DNA of 64,000 nt, taken from positions 48,122,714 through 48,186,713 of the forward strand of contig CM049320.1 of NCBI GenBank assembly GCA_026874595.1. Direction: 5' to 3'. The first letter of the stretch is position 1, and every line of letters begins with the position of its first letter. Shown here in pieces: positions 38,901 through 44,240 of the stretch. The translations under genes were made by a program, and so were the position numbers. Origin of the DNA: Sipunculus nudus. Taxonomy: Eukaryota > Annelida > Sipuncula > Golfingiida > Sipunculidae. The notes under the pieces were generated by a model, which worked only from the letters and a program-made list of their open reading frames with translations, searched no databases and was not told where the DNA came from.

Positions 38901-41460
38901 TGAACTATTGCGGTTTCCATTGTGGAATGAGGTATGTTATCTATGACAATAAGTATATTCTTTGGGTAAGATTTCTATGCAAATACTACGCCTATTTACT
39001 GAAATTTAATATTTCTTTATTCATGTACACAAGACCGGTGGTAGGAGACACATATATTGCTTCCACCTTATATGTATTATGATAACACGAAATCTTACGC
39101 GAAGTATAAAGGATATATTTTCGTATAGCCACATTCTGCATTTTCAGTATTCCTATTGATTTACTAAAATATACTGCAATACTAAACTGGTTACAGTGTT
39201 ATGTTCTACATCTAAGCGCGCGATACTTGTTTAAAGGCGAGCTATGAGATATATGACCATTTGCCTACTTTTCGTGCATATTCGCTACTTTTTCACTTTA
39301 GGCATACCGGAAGTGGGTTTCACGGAATGGAGAAGAGCCATTGCTTCCCGGGGTTAATCTGACCCATAATCAGTTATTCTTCCTTAATTACGCCCAGGTA
39401 AACGTAGTTTTACAGTTTTACTTGACGATTATATGAAATGGTCTTCATGGTAAGGTTTTGTAATTAAGATCTCAGTCAGTAAAGTCGTGGGCAATCGACG
39501 TACGCGTCCGCCTTACTTTTCTATAAATACATAGTACAGTTCTCTTGATAAAGACCGCTCAGACGAGTTCCTAATTGATGATTCAATTCTATTTCTGTTT
39601 AGATATGGTGTGGTAATATGATGATTCCAATCTATTTCTGTTTAGATTTGGTGTGGTATCATGCGAGGGGAAGAGGCGATACACAAGATAAGGACTTCGG
39701 TTCATAGCCCCGGACCTATCAGGTAGAGTTAATCACGCCATGCATTAAACGCCATGAATTTAACAGTCTGGAAAGCATCACGTGACACTGAAAAGAGCAT
39801 ATTCCTTCCTTTAACTGTAGAAGTGTTGAAAGAAATAAAATAATCTTCCTGTTAAGAAACTTTTAATATGCAAGCGGGAAATGAGGTACATTTTTAATTA
39901 TTTTATTTTCCTGTGAAGTTATACGTTGGCGCACCGTACGTGCATCGTCTGTTACAAATACTTCAACAGCCGCTACAGCTATCATCATTGAATGTTGAAA
40001 TTATTGTTAATGTCATAAATATGTAAAAATAAGCCTTTGCTGGTGACACCTGTATTGATCTATTTTCTGAAGGCCGAATTGTCGTTTCCTCTTTCTCCAA
40101 GATATTTAAAAATGGCGTCACTAAGGAACTTCAAATTATGTTGATTGCAAAATTTGATAATTGGATGTTTTGACATACATGATGTAATGTCTGTTACCAA
40201 ATATCTTAAGAACGGCTGCAGCCTTCAGCACAATATTTCAGAGGATTATTTATCATATGACTTCTATGTGATTTTAAGCTGCAGGTGGCGCCATCTGTCT
40301 CGACCTACCAACTGTGGGTCGAAATGGTCATTTATTCCAAGATTAGTAGTAAAGTATTAAACTCTTTCATGTCATAGTAGTTCTTTAGAGGAAGGGGAAT
40401 AAACTATGTATAAAATGCTATATTTTCGAAACTTCAGAGCTGGTTGATCGCAAAATGTAATGTCCGTTACAAAATATCTCAGGAATGGCTGCAGCTATCA
40501 GCACCAAATTCCACAGGAAGATTGATCTTATAAGTGCTATGTGATTTTGGGGTGTAGGTGACGCCACTTATGTTGATTTATTTCTGTGAACCGAAATAAT
40601 TGCTCCGCTTTCCTCTAATTAAGACCCCCAAAAATTTAATACGCTAGTTCAGATATGATGAGAAGGAATTCCGTAGAGCAAGTGAAATTTAATAAGAAAG
40701 AACTTGGTTTAGTTATGAATTTAACTTTTTTGCATAAGTAATGAATCCGGATCATGTGCCGGATCCAACCAAAAAACCTAATCGTTTCTTTAATTGGCAC
40801 ATTCCCGAAATGCCTGAAAATTTCATGAGATTGCGGTCATGATGGCTTGAATTATGTAGTGAACAAACACACACACACACACGAACGGGAGGGACGAATA
40901 CCTTCCTTGCGGAGGCCATAATGTAAGTCACCAGGTGTCTCAGGAATAGTGGCAACGAATGATTATGACACTGTGAAACAGATGTAAGCCACAGATTTTT
41001 TTCCTGTCGCCTCTTGTCGAGCACACTATGGTTCCCTTTTTTTCTTCTTTTTTTTTGGGGGGGGGTCATCTTCGAGAGAGAGCGTTTAGGCACGACCGAT
41101 TACTTTTTTGCTTTTATTTTAGAAAGAAAGATTGTAATCAGCTGCCGAATGACGAGATCAGCTGGAAAAATTATTCCTCAAACACATGAAAACACATGAT
41201 TTTTCTAAAGTCGAGTGAAAGGAATCCACTTAACATTGAACTCTCTTTAAGCAGGTGTTACATAATGTACCGATGGCTGCAGGCTGACATAATTCGGTTT
41301 GAAATAGGGAAAATATTAGCACCAGCTGTTTAACGCCTTTAACAATTCTTTTTTTTTCAGAGTACAGGGACCACTTTCGAATTCCTACGATTTTGCAGCG
41401 GCTTACAAATGTCCTCGGGGCAGCAGGATGAACCCGGACCGAAAGTGCTCCCTCTGGTGA
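1127..41460 (+). CDS. M13 zinc metallopeptidase (neprilysin/ECE-like), 3' part of gene, 18 exons in window
   Basis: Spliced gene for a neprilysin-family (M13, MMEL/ECE-like) zinc endopeptidase; family members are type II membrane ectoenzymes that cleave small extracellular peptides. Exons found by AG/GT borders and phase join into one frame of 583 residues using the second alternative first exon. Visible landmarks: G-G-W-P near residue 20, N-Y-x-x-W near residue 204, V-N-A-F-Y near 376, F-P-A-G-I-L near 389, zinc site H-E-I-T-H at 418-422 followed by G-F-D-D, third zinc ligand Glu480 in E-N-I-A-D, catalytic-type His545 in V-H-S-P-G, Arg551, and terminal C-S-L-W before TGA. Family proteins are about 750 residues, so roughly 165 N-terminal residues (cytoplasmic tail, membrane anchor, first Cys motifs) lie upstream of the window. 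Every catalytic residue I can place is present, so the product is probably active. Whether it is a neprilysin or ECE orthologue cannot be settled here. Confidence 0.95.
1336..2368 (+). other. Intron between the two alternative exons
   Basis: AT-rich intron with no recognisable gene. A 77-codon open frame at 1491-1724 matches nothing I know. I found no third copy of the alternative exon here. Confidence 0.6.
2369..2574 (+). CDS. M13 peptidase exon 1b (alternative form)
   Basis: Acceptor ccttttcag ends at 2368 and donor gtatac starts at 2575. Entry is phase 1 and exit phase 0, as in exon 1a. It encodes about 69 residues with [23 protein letters not shown] and [11 protein letters not shown]. 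The G-G-W-P form is the more typical family version. Splicing 1a directly to 1b would read GGC AGA TAG, an immediate stop. Confidence 0.92.
2563..3495 (+). repeat. 34-bp minisatellite that repeats the exon 1b donor site
   Basis: About 27 near-identical units of roughly 34 bp. Each contains the last ~11 bases of exon 1b (acatcctacag) followed by gtatac and cagtcagtcctcc. The first unit is the exon end itself, so the array is a string of copies of a real 5' splice site. The first decoy donor is at 2609, but the frame meets TAA at 2596-2598, so its use would truncate the protein. Confidence 0.92.
3496..3885. other. GC-rich segment interrupting the 34-bp array
   Basis: About 390 bp with clearly higher GC than its surroundings. 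It sits inside the 34-bp array, whose units resume at about 3889-3995. I did not recognise any protein in it, and no clear terminal repeats or target duplication were seen. It is most likely an inserted fragment of a mobile or genic sequence. Confidence 0.5.
3889..4850 (+). repeat. Decayed outlying copies of the 34-bp array and unassigned sequence
   Basis: Three or four units of the 34-bp repeat resume at 3889-3995, and degenerate ones (ccagtcctagtaatgtcacc and similar) appear at 4747-4845. The ~750 bp between them is unassigned. It holds short open frames on both strands (4076-4348 and 4359-4592, - strand) without recognisable domains. Confidence 0.55.
5096..5138. repeat. (TA)n microsatellite
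   Basis: About 21 TA dinucleotides in the intron before exon 2. Confidence 0.95.
5276..6225. repeat. 36-bp minisatellite with two subfamilies
   Basis: About 26 units of 36 bp. Units up to about 5745 carry caccaagaagtacagcatc plus acgacaaaattcaac. Units from about 5746 onward carry caccacgaagtacagcgtc plus acgaagtaatatgac. The two halves differ by a block substitution in the second part of the unit. Because 36 is a multiple of three, long open frames appear on both strands; they are a by-product of periodicity. Confidence 0.93.
6388..8415. repeat. 60-bp minisatellite, about 34 copies
   Basis: Units of 60 bp built around ccttgagacatggaccttgc and tctgacagcacaagattgg, ending in gttttcttatttgccatta. 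Variants (catg/cacg, tattt/tatt/taat, a T-run expansion near 7477 and 7890) are interspersed, which suggests repeated conversion or slippage. Open frames of up to about 310 codons on both strands follow from the multiple-of-three unit and are not supported as genes. Confidence 0.95.
8412..8806 (-). mobile_element. Helitron-like interspersed repeat, truncated copy
   Basis: Reverse-complement match to the first ~360 bp of the element at 26110-27443. Shared blocks include the 'cactgtgcaaacatggttgc' stretch, the ggaaacagacgcac stretch and the palindromic end gtatccgccaaac...gttttggcaaatac at 8770-8800. The copy abuts the 60-bp minisatellite and lacks the hairpin/CTAG 3' end, so it is truncated. 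The 85- and 71-codon open frames in it are not genes. Confidence 0.65.
8807..9205 (+). other. Intron sequence before exon 2
   Basis: Ordinary AT-rich sequence, ending in the acceptor ttggttttag. Nothing else recognised. Confidence 0.6.
9206..9385 (+). CDS. M13 peptidase exon 2
   Basis: Acceptor tttag ends at 9205 and donor gtttgt starts at 9386. The exon is exactly 60 codons, phase 0 at both ends. It encodes [15 protein letters not shown] at the start and F-E-T-E-L-A-N at the end, both hallmarks of M13 subdomain I. It follows exon 1a or 1b after Gln. The open frame that continues past 9385 into the minisatellite is intronic read-through. Confidence 0.95.
9393..11368. repeat. 30-bp minisatellite, left block (intron 2)
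   Basis: About 65 units of ~30 bp (accgtaccatcacttactg plus tacaatcactc and variants), often in 60-bp higher-order pairs. The first unit-like sequence (gtaccgtcactta) is immediately 3' of the exon 2 donor, 4 bases into the intron, so this array too grew from exon-flanking sequence. A C-run (about 15 C) lies at 9422-9437. Confidence 0.93.
11361..11368 (+). other. 8-bp target-site duplication, left copy
   Basis: caccgtac directly before the hAT-like terminal repeat; the same 8 bp follow the right end at 13550-13557. The 8 bp also occur in every unit of the host array, so identity alone is weak evidence, but position and length fit hAT insertion. Confidence 0.75.
11369..13549 (-). mobile_element. 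hAT-family DNA transposon inserted in the 30-bp minisatellite
   Basis: A 2181-bp insertion that splits the array. The left end starts CAGGGTTGGCAAACTTCC and the right end is the inverse, ending ...TTGTGCCAACCCTG, giving an ~11-bp perfect terminal core. Both subterminal regions are rich in gggaagaaa/ttcttccc blocks (11380-11480 and 13441-13535). It is flanked by the 8-bp duplication caccgtac and carries a - strand BED-finger hAT transposase. 13000-13260 holds short repeated phrases (ctcatcttaattactcagc). Confidence 0.9.
11655..12866 (-). CDS. hAT transposase with BED zinc finger, C-terminally short
   Basis: 403 residues on the - strand inside the transposon. The N-terminal BED-type finger (about residues 25-65) shows V-W-A-H-Y, C-N-Y-C and H-Y-K-K-C. 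The middle has the DUF659/hAT-like core: [27 protein letters not shown] and G-D-T-R-W-K-S-Q. It ends in ...G-S-H-V-L-D-Y, without the C-terminal hAT dimerisation segment expected in full-length enzymes of 600-700 residues. It is either a truncated transposase or one whose end lies in another frame or exon. The frame is otherwise intact, implying fairly recent insertion. Confidence 0.87.
   Translation of the reverse strand: MSVSLFSVCQFDDFIMYKGGRNRKPVWAHYTEVQTDGKMMVECNYCKSKQLPKACRMENHYKKCTSKPSVTAPVGNKRPLISEDVCEQPPAKKISQGGLDAHVLRTSESSKNKIDQNLARFFSACNVPFSVVEHPSFLALLETLRPGYAPPTRKTLAGKLLDQVCTELEKEMKKDLQDQVVTLVEDGWSNIHNDPVVATCLQTDSKTYFLDGIETGDLPKTAENCKNLCQQSIKNAEQRFGCVVKNIVTDNAKNMERMRDALQKDDPELNVYGCSAHWLNLLGADLTPTAVIKHIVEINKYYRNHHRPSAWLKEHTGSVRPQLPGDTRWKSQLHTVDTYLTNRAFMVLITQDHECDIDRSIITKVNDHNLFCQARDLRDQLKPIANALVFAYRMLRGSHVLDY
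13550..14640. repeat. 30-bp minisatellite, right block
   Basis: Continuation of the array after the transposon, beginning with the right target duplication (13550-13557). From 13730 the unit is a homogenised variant (accgtaccatcattaactg plus tgctgttactc), about 28 nearly identical copies. That is a much lower divergence than in the left block, so this part amplified more recently. Confidence 0.92.
14641..15060. repeat. Degenerate edge of the array
   Basis: Loose ~35-40-bp periodicity of gtaccatcacttattgtaca and cacgtcagtacctg phrases, apparently older diverged units. Confidence 0.6.
15061..15860 (+). other. Intron sequence before exon 3
   Basis: No gene recognised. 15640-15860 shows weak ~45-bp repeats of gatgtatatattt and ttacgttatgac before the acceptor ctctctgcag. 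Confidence 0.55.
15861..15947 (+). CDS. M13 peptidase exon 3
   Basis: Acceptor ctctctgcag ends at 15860 and donor gtagga starts at 15948. 29 codons, phase 0 to phase 0. It encodes [16 protein letters not shown] and ends L-M-V-P-Q. This is the family's linker after E-T-E-L-A-N and before L-D-W-L. Confidence 0.93.
15948..17255 (+). other. Intron 3, unassigned part
   Basis: No gene recognised. 17098-17205 carries about 2.5 copies of a ~40-bp repeat (gtgtgtagtgttgtccagca and tgtcaagcgtgtcc). Confidence 0.55.
17256..17716 (+). pseudogene. Mariner transposase 3' remnant
   Basis: Frame-broken Tc1/mariner transposase tail. 17340-17460 encodes [16 protein letters not shown] and [11 protein letters not shown], the mariner 'DNAPAH...YSPDLAPCDFF' signature around the last catalytic Asp. 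After a frameshift come [10 protein letters not shown] and G-D-Y-F-Q-G-E-T-M stop at 17657. The right end ...cttacacacctcgta at 17702-17716 looks like a mariner terminal repeat. No left end was identified, so the copy is truncated and dead. Confidence 0.82.
17717..19183 (+). repeat. 76-bp minisatellite that repeats the exon 4 acceptor and exon start
   Basis: About 19 units of ~76 bp. Each holds a pyrimidine stretch, ttttcag, and the first 18 coding bases of exon 4 (ctggactggctgagctac, L-D-W-L-S-Y), then gtgaccggattattgtcgg. The last unit runs into the real exon at 19184. Most units keep the AG; the one near 18513 (caactt) has lost it. The array begins directly at the right end of the mariner remnant. 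Confidence 0.95.
19184..19308 (+). CDS. M13 peptidase exon 4
   Basis: Acceptor attttcag ends at 19183 and donor gtaaat starts at 19309. Phase 0 in, phase 2 out. It encodes [14 protein letters not shown] and ends K-L-L-E-R-T-D-K-(R). It is chosen over the upstream array copies because only here does the frame stay open past the 18-base start. Confidence 0.94.
19309..19783 (+). other. Intron 4
   Basis: AT-rich intron with a C-run at 19388-19398. Nothing else recognised. Confidence 0.6.
19784..19886 (+). CDS. M13 peptidase exon 5 (N-Y-x-x-W motif)
   Basis: Acceptor ccacacag ends at 19783 and donor gtaagg starts at 19887. The first base completes Arg; exit is phase 0. It encodes [18 protein letters not shown] and ends Y-R-K-V-I-Q. 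N-A-x-Y/N-Y-x-x-W is a conserved M13 motif near the substrate-binding region. Confidence 0.95.
19887..20627 (+). other. Intron 5
   Basis: No gene or clear repeat recognised. Confidence 0.6.
20628..20747 (+). CDS. M13 peptidase exon 6
   Basis: Acceptor gtctgcag ends at 20627 and donor gtaggt starts at 20748. 40 codons, phase 0 to 0. It encodes [20 protein letters not shown] and F-V-R-E-N-F-P, the conserved 'W..C...v......a.g.lfv...F' block. Confidence 0.95.
20838..20936 (+). CDS. M13 peptidase exon 7
   Basis: Acceptor ttctacag ends at 20837 and donor gtaaac starts at 20937. 33 codons, phase 0 to 0. It encodes M-I-H-N-I-R-E-A-F and [15 protein letters not shown], matching the family's 'i...f...l..l.WmD..t...A..K'. 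Only a 90-bp intron separates it from exon 6. Confidence 0.95.
21046..21420. repeat. ~74-bp (two ~37-bp halves) minisatellite in intron 7
   Basis: About five units of actcgacttcacatatcaaa-acgaccatagtaaacgt alternating with actcgacttcacatgccaaa-acgataaacgtaacc. Confidence 0.9.
21421..23900 (+). other. Intron 7, mostly unassigned
   Basis: AT-rich. A GT run lies at 21469-21496. Two coding-like islands are not assignable: an open frame at 21745-22050 (+) and a relatively GC-rich one at 22667-22855 (-; residues include [19 protein letters not shown]). Confidence 0.5.
23905..23945. repeat. Short block of the 23-bp 'tatactattgtgaggg' repeat
   Basis: One to two units, the same repeat that separates and follows the two copies of the 2.45-kb duplication. 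Confidence 0.75.
23945..27770 (+). repeat. 2.45-kb dispersed repeat, copy 1 (with Helitron-like insertion)
   Basis: Starts agctcagctgactttcagtc, followed by a gtccgtccgg-rich tract, then many 'aaggtcaaaggtcaaggtcac' phrases. It ends ...gcagctgagcgtcatgaccc plus atgggtcac. It is near-identical to copy 2 (27858-30290) apart from small indels and the inserted element at 26110-27443. Start and end share CTCAGCTG in inverted orientation, a possible relic of terminal inverted repeats. The internal open frames (24418-24687, 25613-25990) are not recognisable proteins. This type of non-coding repeat is common in bivalve introns. Confidence 0.8.
26110..27443 (+). mobile_element. Non-autonomous Helitron-like element
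   Basis: A 1334-bp insertion in copy 1 of the duplication, absent from copy 2, which gives exact borders within a few bases. The 3' end has a perfect 8-bp-stem hairpin (ggtagtcg / cgactacc, 27413-27433), then cgtatt and CTAG at 27440-27443, followed by T. Hairpin plus CTRR is the Helitron signature. The 5' end carries the palindrome gcatccgccaaaac...gttttgcggatac. The body is 4-5 diverged ~240-bp modules with 'gggaaccgtttgaccgat' and 'ggtggcgccacct'. No Rep/helicase coding is visible. Confidence 0.72.
27770..27858. repeat. 23-bp minisatellite block between the two duplicate copies
   Basis: Four units of tatactattgtgagggtttttt. Confidence 0.88.
27858..30290 (+). repeat. 2.45-kb dispersed repeat, copy 2
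   Basis: Direct tandem copy of 23945-27770 without the Helitron-like insertion. At 29967-29985 it reads ctcaataattcttgcatgg, the empty form of the insertion site. Frames at 28251-28583 and 29844-30098 are not genes. Confidence 0.85.
30285..31095. repeat. 23-bp minisatellite, about 35 copies
   Basis: Units of ttatatactattgtgagggtt plus a T-run of variable length. The same unit precedes and separates the two 2.45-kb copies. Confidence 0.95.
31096..31504 (+). other. Intron 7, last part
   Basis: Unique AT-rich sequence up to the acceptor ttgcttccag. Confidence 0.6.
31505..31582 (+). CDS. M13 peptidase exon 8
   Basis: Acceptor cttccag ends at 31504 and donor gtaaag starts at 31583. 26 codons, phase 0 to 0. 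It encodes [14 protein letters not shown] and ends L-D-K-A-Y-K-G. This is the family's 'A......iGyP.......l...Y' block. Confidence 0.94.
31583..32235 (+). repeat. 56-bp minisatellite that repeats the exon 8 donor
   Basis: About 11-12 units. The first begins at the donor itself (gtaaagtaaacatctacctg); later units begin gtaaatcaaacatccatctg or gtaaagtaaacatccacctg and continue acacgagcacactgcactg. Each unit therefore carries a copy of the 5' splice-site motif and first intron bases, preceded by ctcc/cacc instead of exon sequence. Confidence 0.92.
32370..32765. repeat. ~41-bp minisatellite
   Basis: About nine units of tagtccttgtgtatgtttgt plus atagagtctacctgtccggtg, some lacking the ctgtccgg part. 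It follows the 56-bp array in the same intron. Confidence 0.9.
32909..32956. repeat. (TA)n microsatellite 46 bp before exon 9
   Basis: About 22 TA dinucleotides immediately upstream of the branch-point region of exon 9. Confidence 0.95.
33003..33106 (+). CDS. M13 peptidase exon 9
   Basis: Acceptor cactacag ends at 33002 and donor gtgagt starts at 33107. Phase 0 in, phase 2 out. It encodes [14 protein letters not shown] and ends G-Q-P-V-R-K-D-(K), the family's 'y.......tyfeN.l'. Confidence 0.94.
33107..34270 (+). other. Intron 9
   Basis: Contains gggctgcgccccctctattt-like interspersed sequence at 33180-33225 and a GC-richer unassigned segment at 33640-33860, possibly fragments of mobile elements. 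No gene recognised. Confidence 0.5.
34271..34329 (+). CDS. M13 peptidase exon 10 (V-N-A-F-Y motif)
   Basis: Acceptor tatttttag ends at 34270 and donor gtaaga starts at 34330. Phase 2 in, phase 1 out. It encodes [24 protein letters not shown] contributes to substrate backbone binding in M13 enzymes. Confidence 0.95.
34330..36029 (+). other. Intron 10
   Basis: AT-rich. 35580-35615 carries agctgagcattatgacccat-gggccacttgttta, matching the 3' end of the 2.45-kb dispersed repeat, so part of this intron is an older, heavily diverged copy. Otherwise nothing recognised. Confidence 0.55.
36030..36081 (+). CDS. M13 peptidase exon 11
   Basis: Acceptor gattacag ends at 36029 and donor gtaagt starts at 36082. 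Phase 1 in, phase 2 out. It encodes [17 protein letters not shown]-(K), the invariant F-P-A-G-I-L-Q block just before the zinc site. Confidence 0.95.
36082..37150 (+). other. Intron 11, unassigned part
   Basis: No gene recognised; short open frames on both strands at 36487-37023 have no family resemblance. Confidence 0.55.
37151..37655. repeat. 32-bp minisatellite before exon 12
   Basis: About 16 units of aatataaaccttacccatgc plus agacgtacattg, ending 23 bp upstream of the exon 12 acceptor. Each unit holds a catgcag trinucleotide context that resembles a weak acceptor, but it does not copy exon 12 sequence. Confidence 0.93.
37679..37746 (+). CDS. M13 peptidase exon 12 (HEITH zinc site)
   Basis: Acceptor acttgcag ends at 37678 and donor gtaaat starts at 37747. 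Phase 2 in, phase 1 out. It encodes [22 protein letters not shown]-(G). The two His are zinc ligands and the Glu the catalytic base; G-F-D-D supplies the Asp that orients the ligands. Confidence 0.97.
38048..38178 (+). CDS. M13 peptidase exon 13
   Basis: Acceptor cgctacag ends at 38047 and donor gtaagt starts at 38179. Phase 1 in, phase 0 out. It encodes [26 protein letters not shown], and ends E-P-F-G-L-Y. Confidence 0.95.
38179..38661 (+). other. Intron 13
   Basis: AT-rich intron; nothing recognised. Confidence 0.6.
38662..38727 (+). CDS. M13 peptidase exon 14 (E-N-I-A-D, third zinc ligand)
   Basis: Acceptor cattatcag ends at 38661 and donor gtaggt starts at 38728. 22 codons, phase 0 to 0. 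It encodes [18 protein letters not shown]. The Glu in E-N-I-A-D is the third zinc ligand. Confidence 0.96.
38728..39301 (+). other. Intron 14
   Basis: AT-rich intron; nothing recognised. Confidence 0.6.
39302..39397 (+). CDS. M13 peptidase exon 15
   Basis: Acceptor cactttag ends at 39301 and donor gtaaac starts at 39398. 32 codons, phase 0 to 0. It encodes [25 protein letters not shown], a strongly conserved M13 stretch with an N-glycosylation sequon (N-L-T). Confidence 0.95.
39560..39645 (+). repeat. 43-bp tandem duplication of the exon 16 acceptor
   Basis: gatgattc(a)attctatttctgtttag plus the first ~15 exon bases occurs twice. The upstream copy would start coding at 39603 as I-W-C-G-N and the real one at 39646 as I-W-C-G-I. 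The 43-bp offset shifts the frame: the upstream acceptor would read into TAG at 39707-39709. Confidence 0.9.
39646..39722 (+). CDS. M13 peptidase exon 16 (catalytic His)
   Basis: Acceptor tctgtttag ends at 39645 and donor gtagag starts at 39723. Phase 0 in, phase 2 out. It encodes [11 protein letters not shown], then [11 protein letters not shown]-(R). The His and Arg correspond to the transition-state and substrate-binding residues of neprilysin. The acid usually before Val-His (D-V-H) is Ser here. Confidence 0.94.
39723..41360 (+). repeat. Intron 16 with a diverged ~350-bp interspersed repeat in two copies
   Basis: 40070-40350 and 40420-40640 are related (taatgtctgttaccaaatat / atgtccgttacaaaatatc, gaacggctgcagc / gaatggctgcagc, ggtggcgccatctg / ggtgacgccacttat). 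A palindrome (aatccggatcatgtgccggatcc) lies near 40744-40766, a (CA)n run at 40867-40880, and T- and G-runs near 41037-41066. No gene. Confidence 0.55.
41361..41460 (+). CDS. M13 peptidase terminal exon 17
   Basis: Acceptor tttttttcag ends at 41360; stop TGA at 41458-41460. The first base completes Arg. It encodes [18 protein letters not shown] and ends [10 protein letters not shown]. The C-x-x-W terminus is diagnostic of M13. Confidence 0.96.
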
Positions 41461-41463
41461 TCA

Positions 41464-41975
41464 GACTATCAGCTATACTCAAAATTCATCAAGCAACAGC
41501 CGACGTCCTTCCAGAACATCATTCATAATTCCACACTCGTAATACACGAAGCAACAACCGACGTCCTACCAGAACATCATCCCGAAATCTACACTCGTTA
41601 TACATCAACCAACAGCTGACGTCCTACCGGAACACCATCCCGAAATCTTCACTCGTAATACATTAACCAACAGGTGACGTCCTACCAGAACATCATCTAT
41701 AATTCCACACTCGTAATACATGAAGCAACAGCCGACGTCCTACCAGAACATCACCCCTAAATCTTCACTCCTAATACATCAACCAACAGCCGACGTCCTA
41801 CCAGAACATCATCCCGAAATCTACACTCGTAATACATCAACCAACAGCTGACGTCCTACCAGAACATCATCCCGAAATCTACACTGGTAATACATCAACC
41901 AACAACCGACGTCCTACCAGAACATCATCCCGAAATCTACACTCGTAAAAACATCAACAACGGTCGACGTTATAC
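41464..41975 (+). repeat. 58-bp minisatellite in the 3' UTR
   Basis: About nine units of gtaatacatcaaccaacagc plus cgacgtcctaccagaacatc plus atcccgaaatctacactc, beginning within a few bases of the stop codon. It would be transcribed as part of the mRNA. A possible ATTAAA polyadenylation signal lies at 42014-42019. Confidence 0.9.
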
Positions 41976-42900
41976 CAGAACATCTTTCATGTAAAACAAT
42001 CAATTTCTGTTTTATTAAAGAAGAATAGATTTTCTGAAACAGATTTAAAAGAACATGACAAGAAATCCAAGGTGTGATTTCGGTTTTATAAAAACCCTGA
42101 TAGGAGACGGCGTAACACAACCATTTCCATGGCCATCACCAGCCCTTGAGACATGTTACCGGGCGAAGTCTTATAACGGAATCGGAAATGTGTTGCCTAG
42201 GAATACGTATCAAAGTAAGGTAACTCGGTTTCACCGGTAACGTTACTCGGTGGTCTAGTGATTATGATACGAAAAGCAACAATCACACTAAAGGTGATAA
42301 TCTCTAACCAAATGAGGTGTAAACTTATTATATATCCAGAGGACAAAGTGAAAATGCAAAACATGTCTTGGGCACCAGTGCGCGGGTCTGGATTACCTGG
42401 TTGAGCTCCACACAGATTTCTATGACAACTGTCACTGAAAACATTTGTCAGAGGTTTCAAGATAAAAAAAGAACTTGTACATTATTGAATATTTTTGTAC
42501 TCTGTGTGATAGTGTTTCGTCCTATATCTTTATTGTGATGTATATCATAATGTAATCCTATACATACGTACATATAGCTGACAAACGGTATATTTGTATC
42601 CTGTTAAAAGAAACACAATATCATTATAAAGTTCTTTGTGAGCGCTGACACGGATGTAATCGTGTGACGGAGGTTGGGTATCCTTGGACAGCATTTGCCG
42701 GGATAACGGCACCACAGTCCACGGTGACTGAAGCGGGGAACACCACCAAGTCGGCATACACAGGCGTATATCAGTGGTCATCTAGTGATTATCAACATAG
42801 TTCACATTACATAATCATAACAGTGGTCAAACGTAACCATCTGAGTACATGAACTTTTTAATGTGAAATTTACTTTACCGGCGTTTCTTATTTATAAGTA
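41976..42900. other. Downstream flank of the peptidase gene
   Basis: No gene recognised. Short open frames on both strands (42055-42240, 42197-42460, 42545-42781) lack family resemblance. Confidence 0.5.
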
Positions 42901-42914
42901 TTATATTCTTTTCA

Positions 42915-43570
42915 TAATTGGATCCCCAGTCAAAGTCGGGGCATACCATGCTTTAAACACGGTCCTGCCGCCGCCGCTGCAGTTTTCTTGCGAGACATAA
43001 CTCACGAAATATTTTACGAAACTTTAAGCAACTTTATATGTGCATATAGATATTGTTGATAGAACGAAGCCTATTCATATTGGGTCATGACTATTCTAAG
43101 GAGAGTGACCTTGACCTCGAATAAACCATTTTTTTAATCACCTAAAATCTTAAATATCGCCAGAAACTTTGCAAGGATTGGTCCAAAAGTCAAAATTACC
43201 TAAGATCTTTGGTAGCTTTGACATGTAGAGGAGACCTTTTCATGTTTTCGCCGCATCTTTAAATAACCCCTCACTGCCACTTGACAGAAGTGTGAGCATT
43301 TGTGAACCCCATAACTTTTGAAGTGCCCCATCTTTTTTTCTTCAAATTTGACATATTGTTTCCGTGAAGATCTCGGCCATGTTTGAAGACGGGTTACCAT
43401 GAGTTTGGTTAACAATTTCAAATCTGAGAATAAATAAGATTTTTGTGAAACCCATAACTTTTAAGTATTGCTTATTGTTTTCCTCAAATTTGACACAAAT
43501 TATTGCCACCAAGAACTCGGAAATGTTTAAAAACTGATGACCTTGACTGTGTTGGCCTTGGCCTTGTAAA
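42915..43570 (+). repeat. Dispersed 'gaccttgacctcg' repeat
   Basis: ccccagtcaaagtcggggca, a gccgccgccgctgc tract, then gaccttgac phrases and two diverged copies of an ~200-bp module (ataacttttgaagtgcccc / ataacttttaagtattgc; ttcaaatttgacatattg / ctcaaatttgacacaaat). Resembles non-coding mollusc repeats. Confidence 0.5.
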
Positions 43571-44240
43571 GTGTCAATATATGCTTCAGAAGATTGGGGC
43601 CTATTTTAGAAGGGTGTATGCCTTAATTGTCTGGGGATACTACGACGTCTCTGAAATTTCTAGTTCATACTGGTGATTTGCTTATTAAATATATTCCATC
43701 ATGTGTTGCTGTTGTTATTATTAATCTTATTGGGTCGGTACCAGGCACAGCATTTTCTGCGTTTGGAAGTTTATTTTTAAAGCCTCTTTTAAACTTCAAT
43801 CCAAGTGCCCTTATTTTCTAAAAGCATGTCGTCCTCAAATAAACTTTGCGCAAAAATGAGACAACATTGAATTCATACGGAATGAAGGGGACAAGGAAAG
43901 GGGTATATAAACGTGGAGATATGGTGGTATATTTATGTAAATCTTTATTTGTATGTATATAGTTAGTATAATGGTCCTCTGTACAGAATGTATGTAGCAG
44001 AAAACGGGTTTGAATTGAGCGATAACACAAAAATACTTCACAGGGACATCCGTGATAACGATGTCTCTAGTATTATCTTAATTACTGATGTTAACACATA
44101 ACGGAATCGAATTAGATTTAATAGGATGGCCCATTCTTTAGCTCGCGCTTCTATACCACTAAAGTGCGGCTCACTAGGTGAATGTGGTACAATCTAATAG
44201 GCGATCAGTTTTTACATGCATGTGTTATATAATGCGTGGA
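43571..44240. other. Unassigned sequence
   Basis: AT-rich; no gene, repeat or clear transposon end recognised. The 3' end of the - strand CR1-like element probably falls at or beyond this stretch. Confidence 0.4.
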
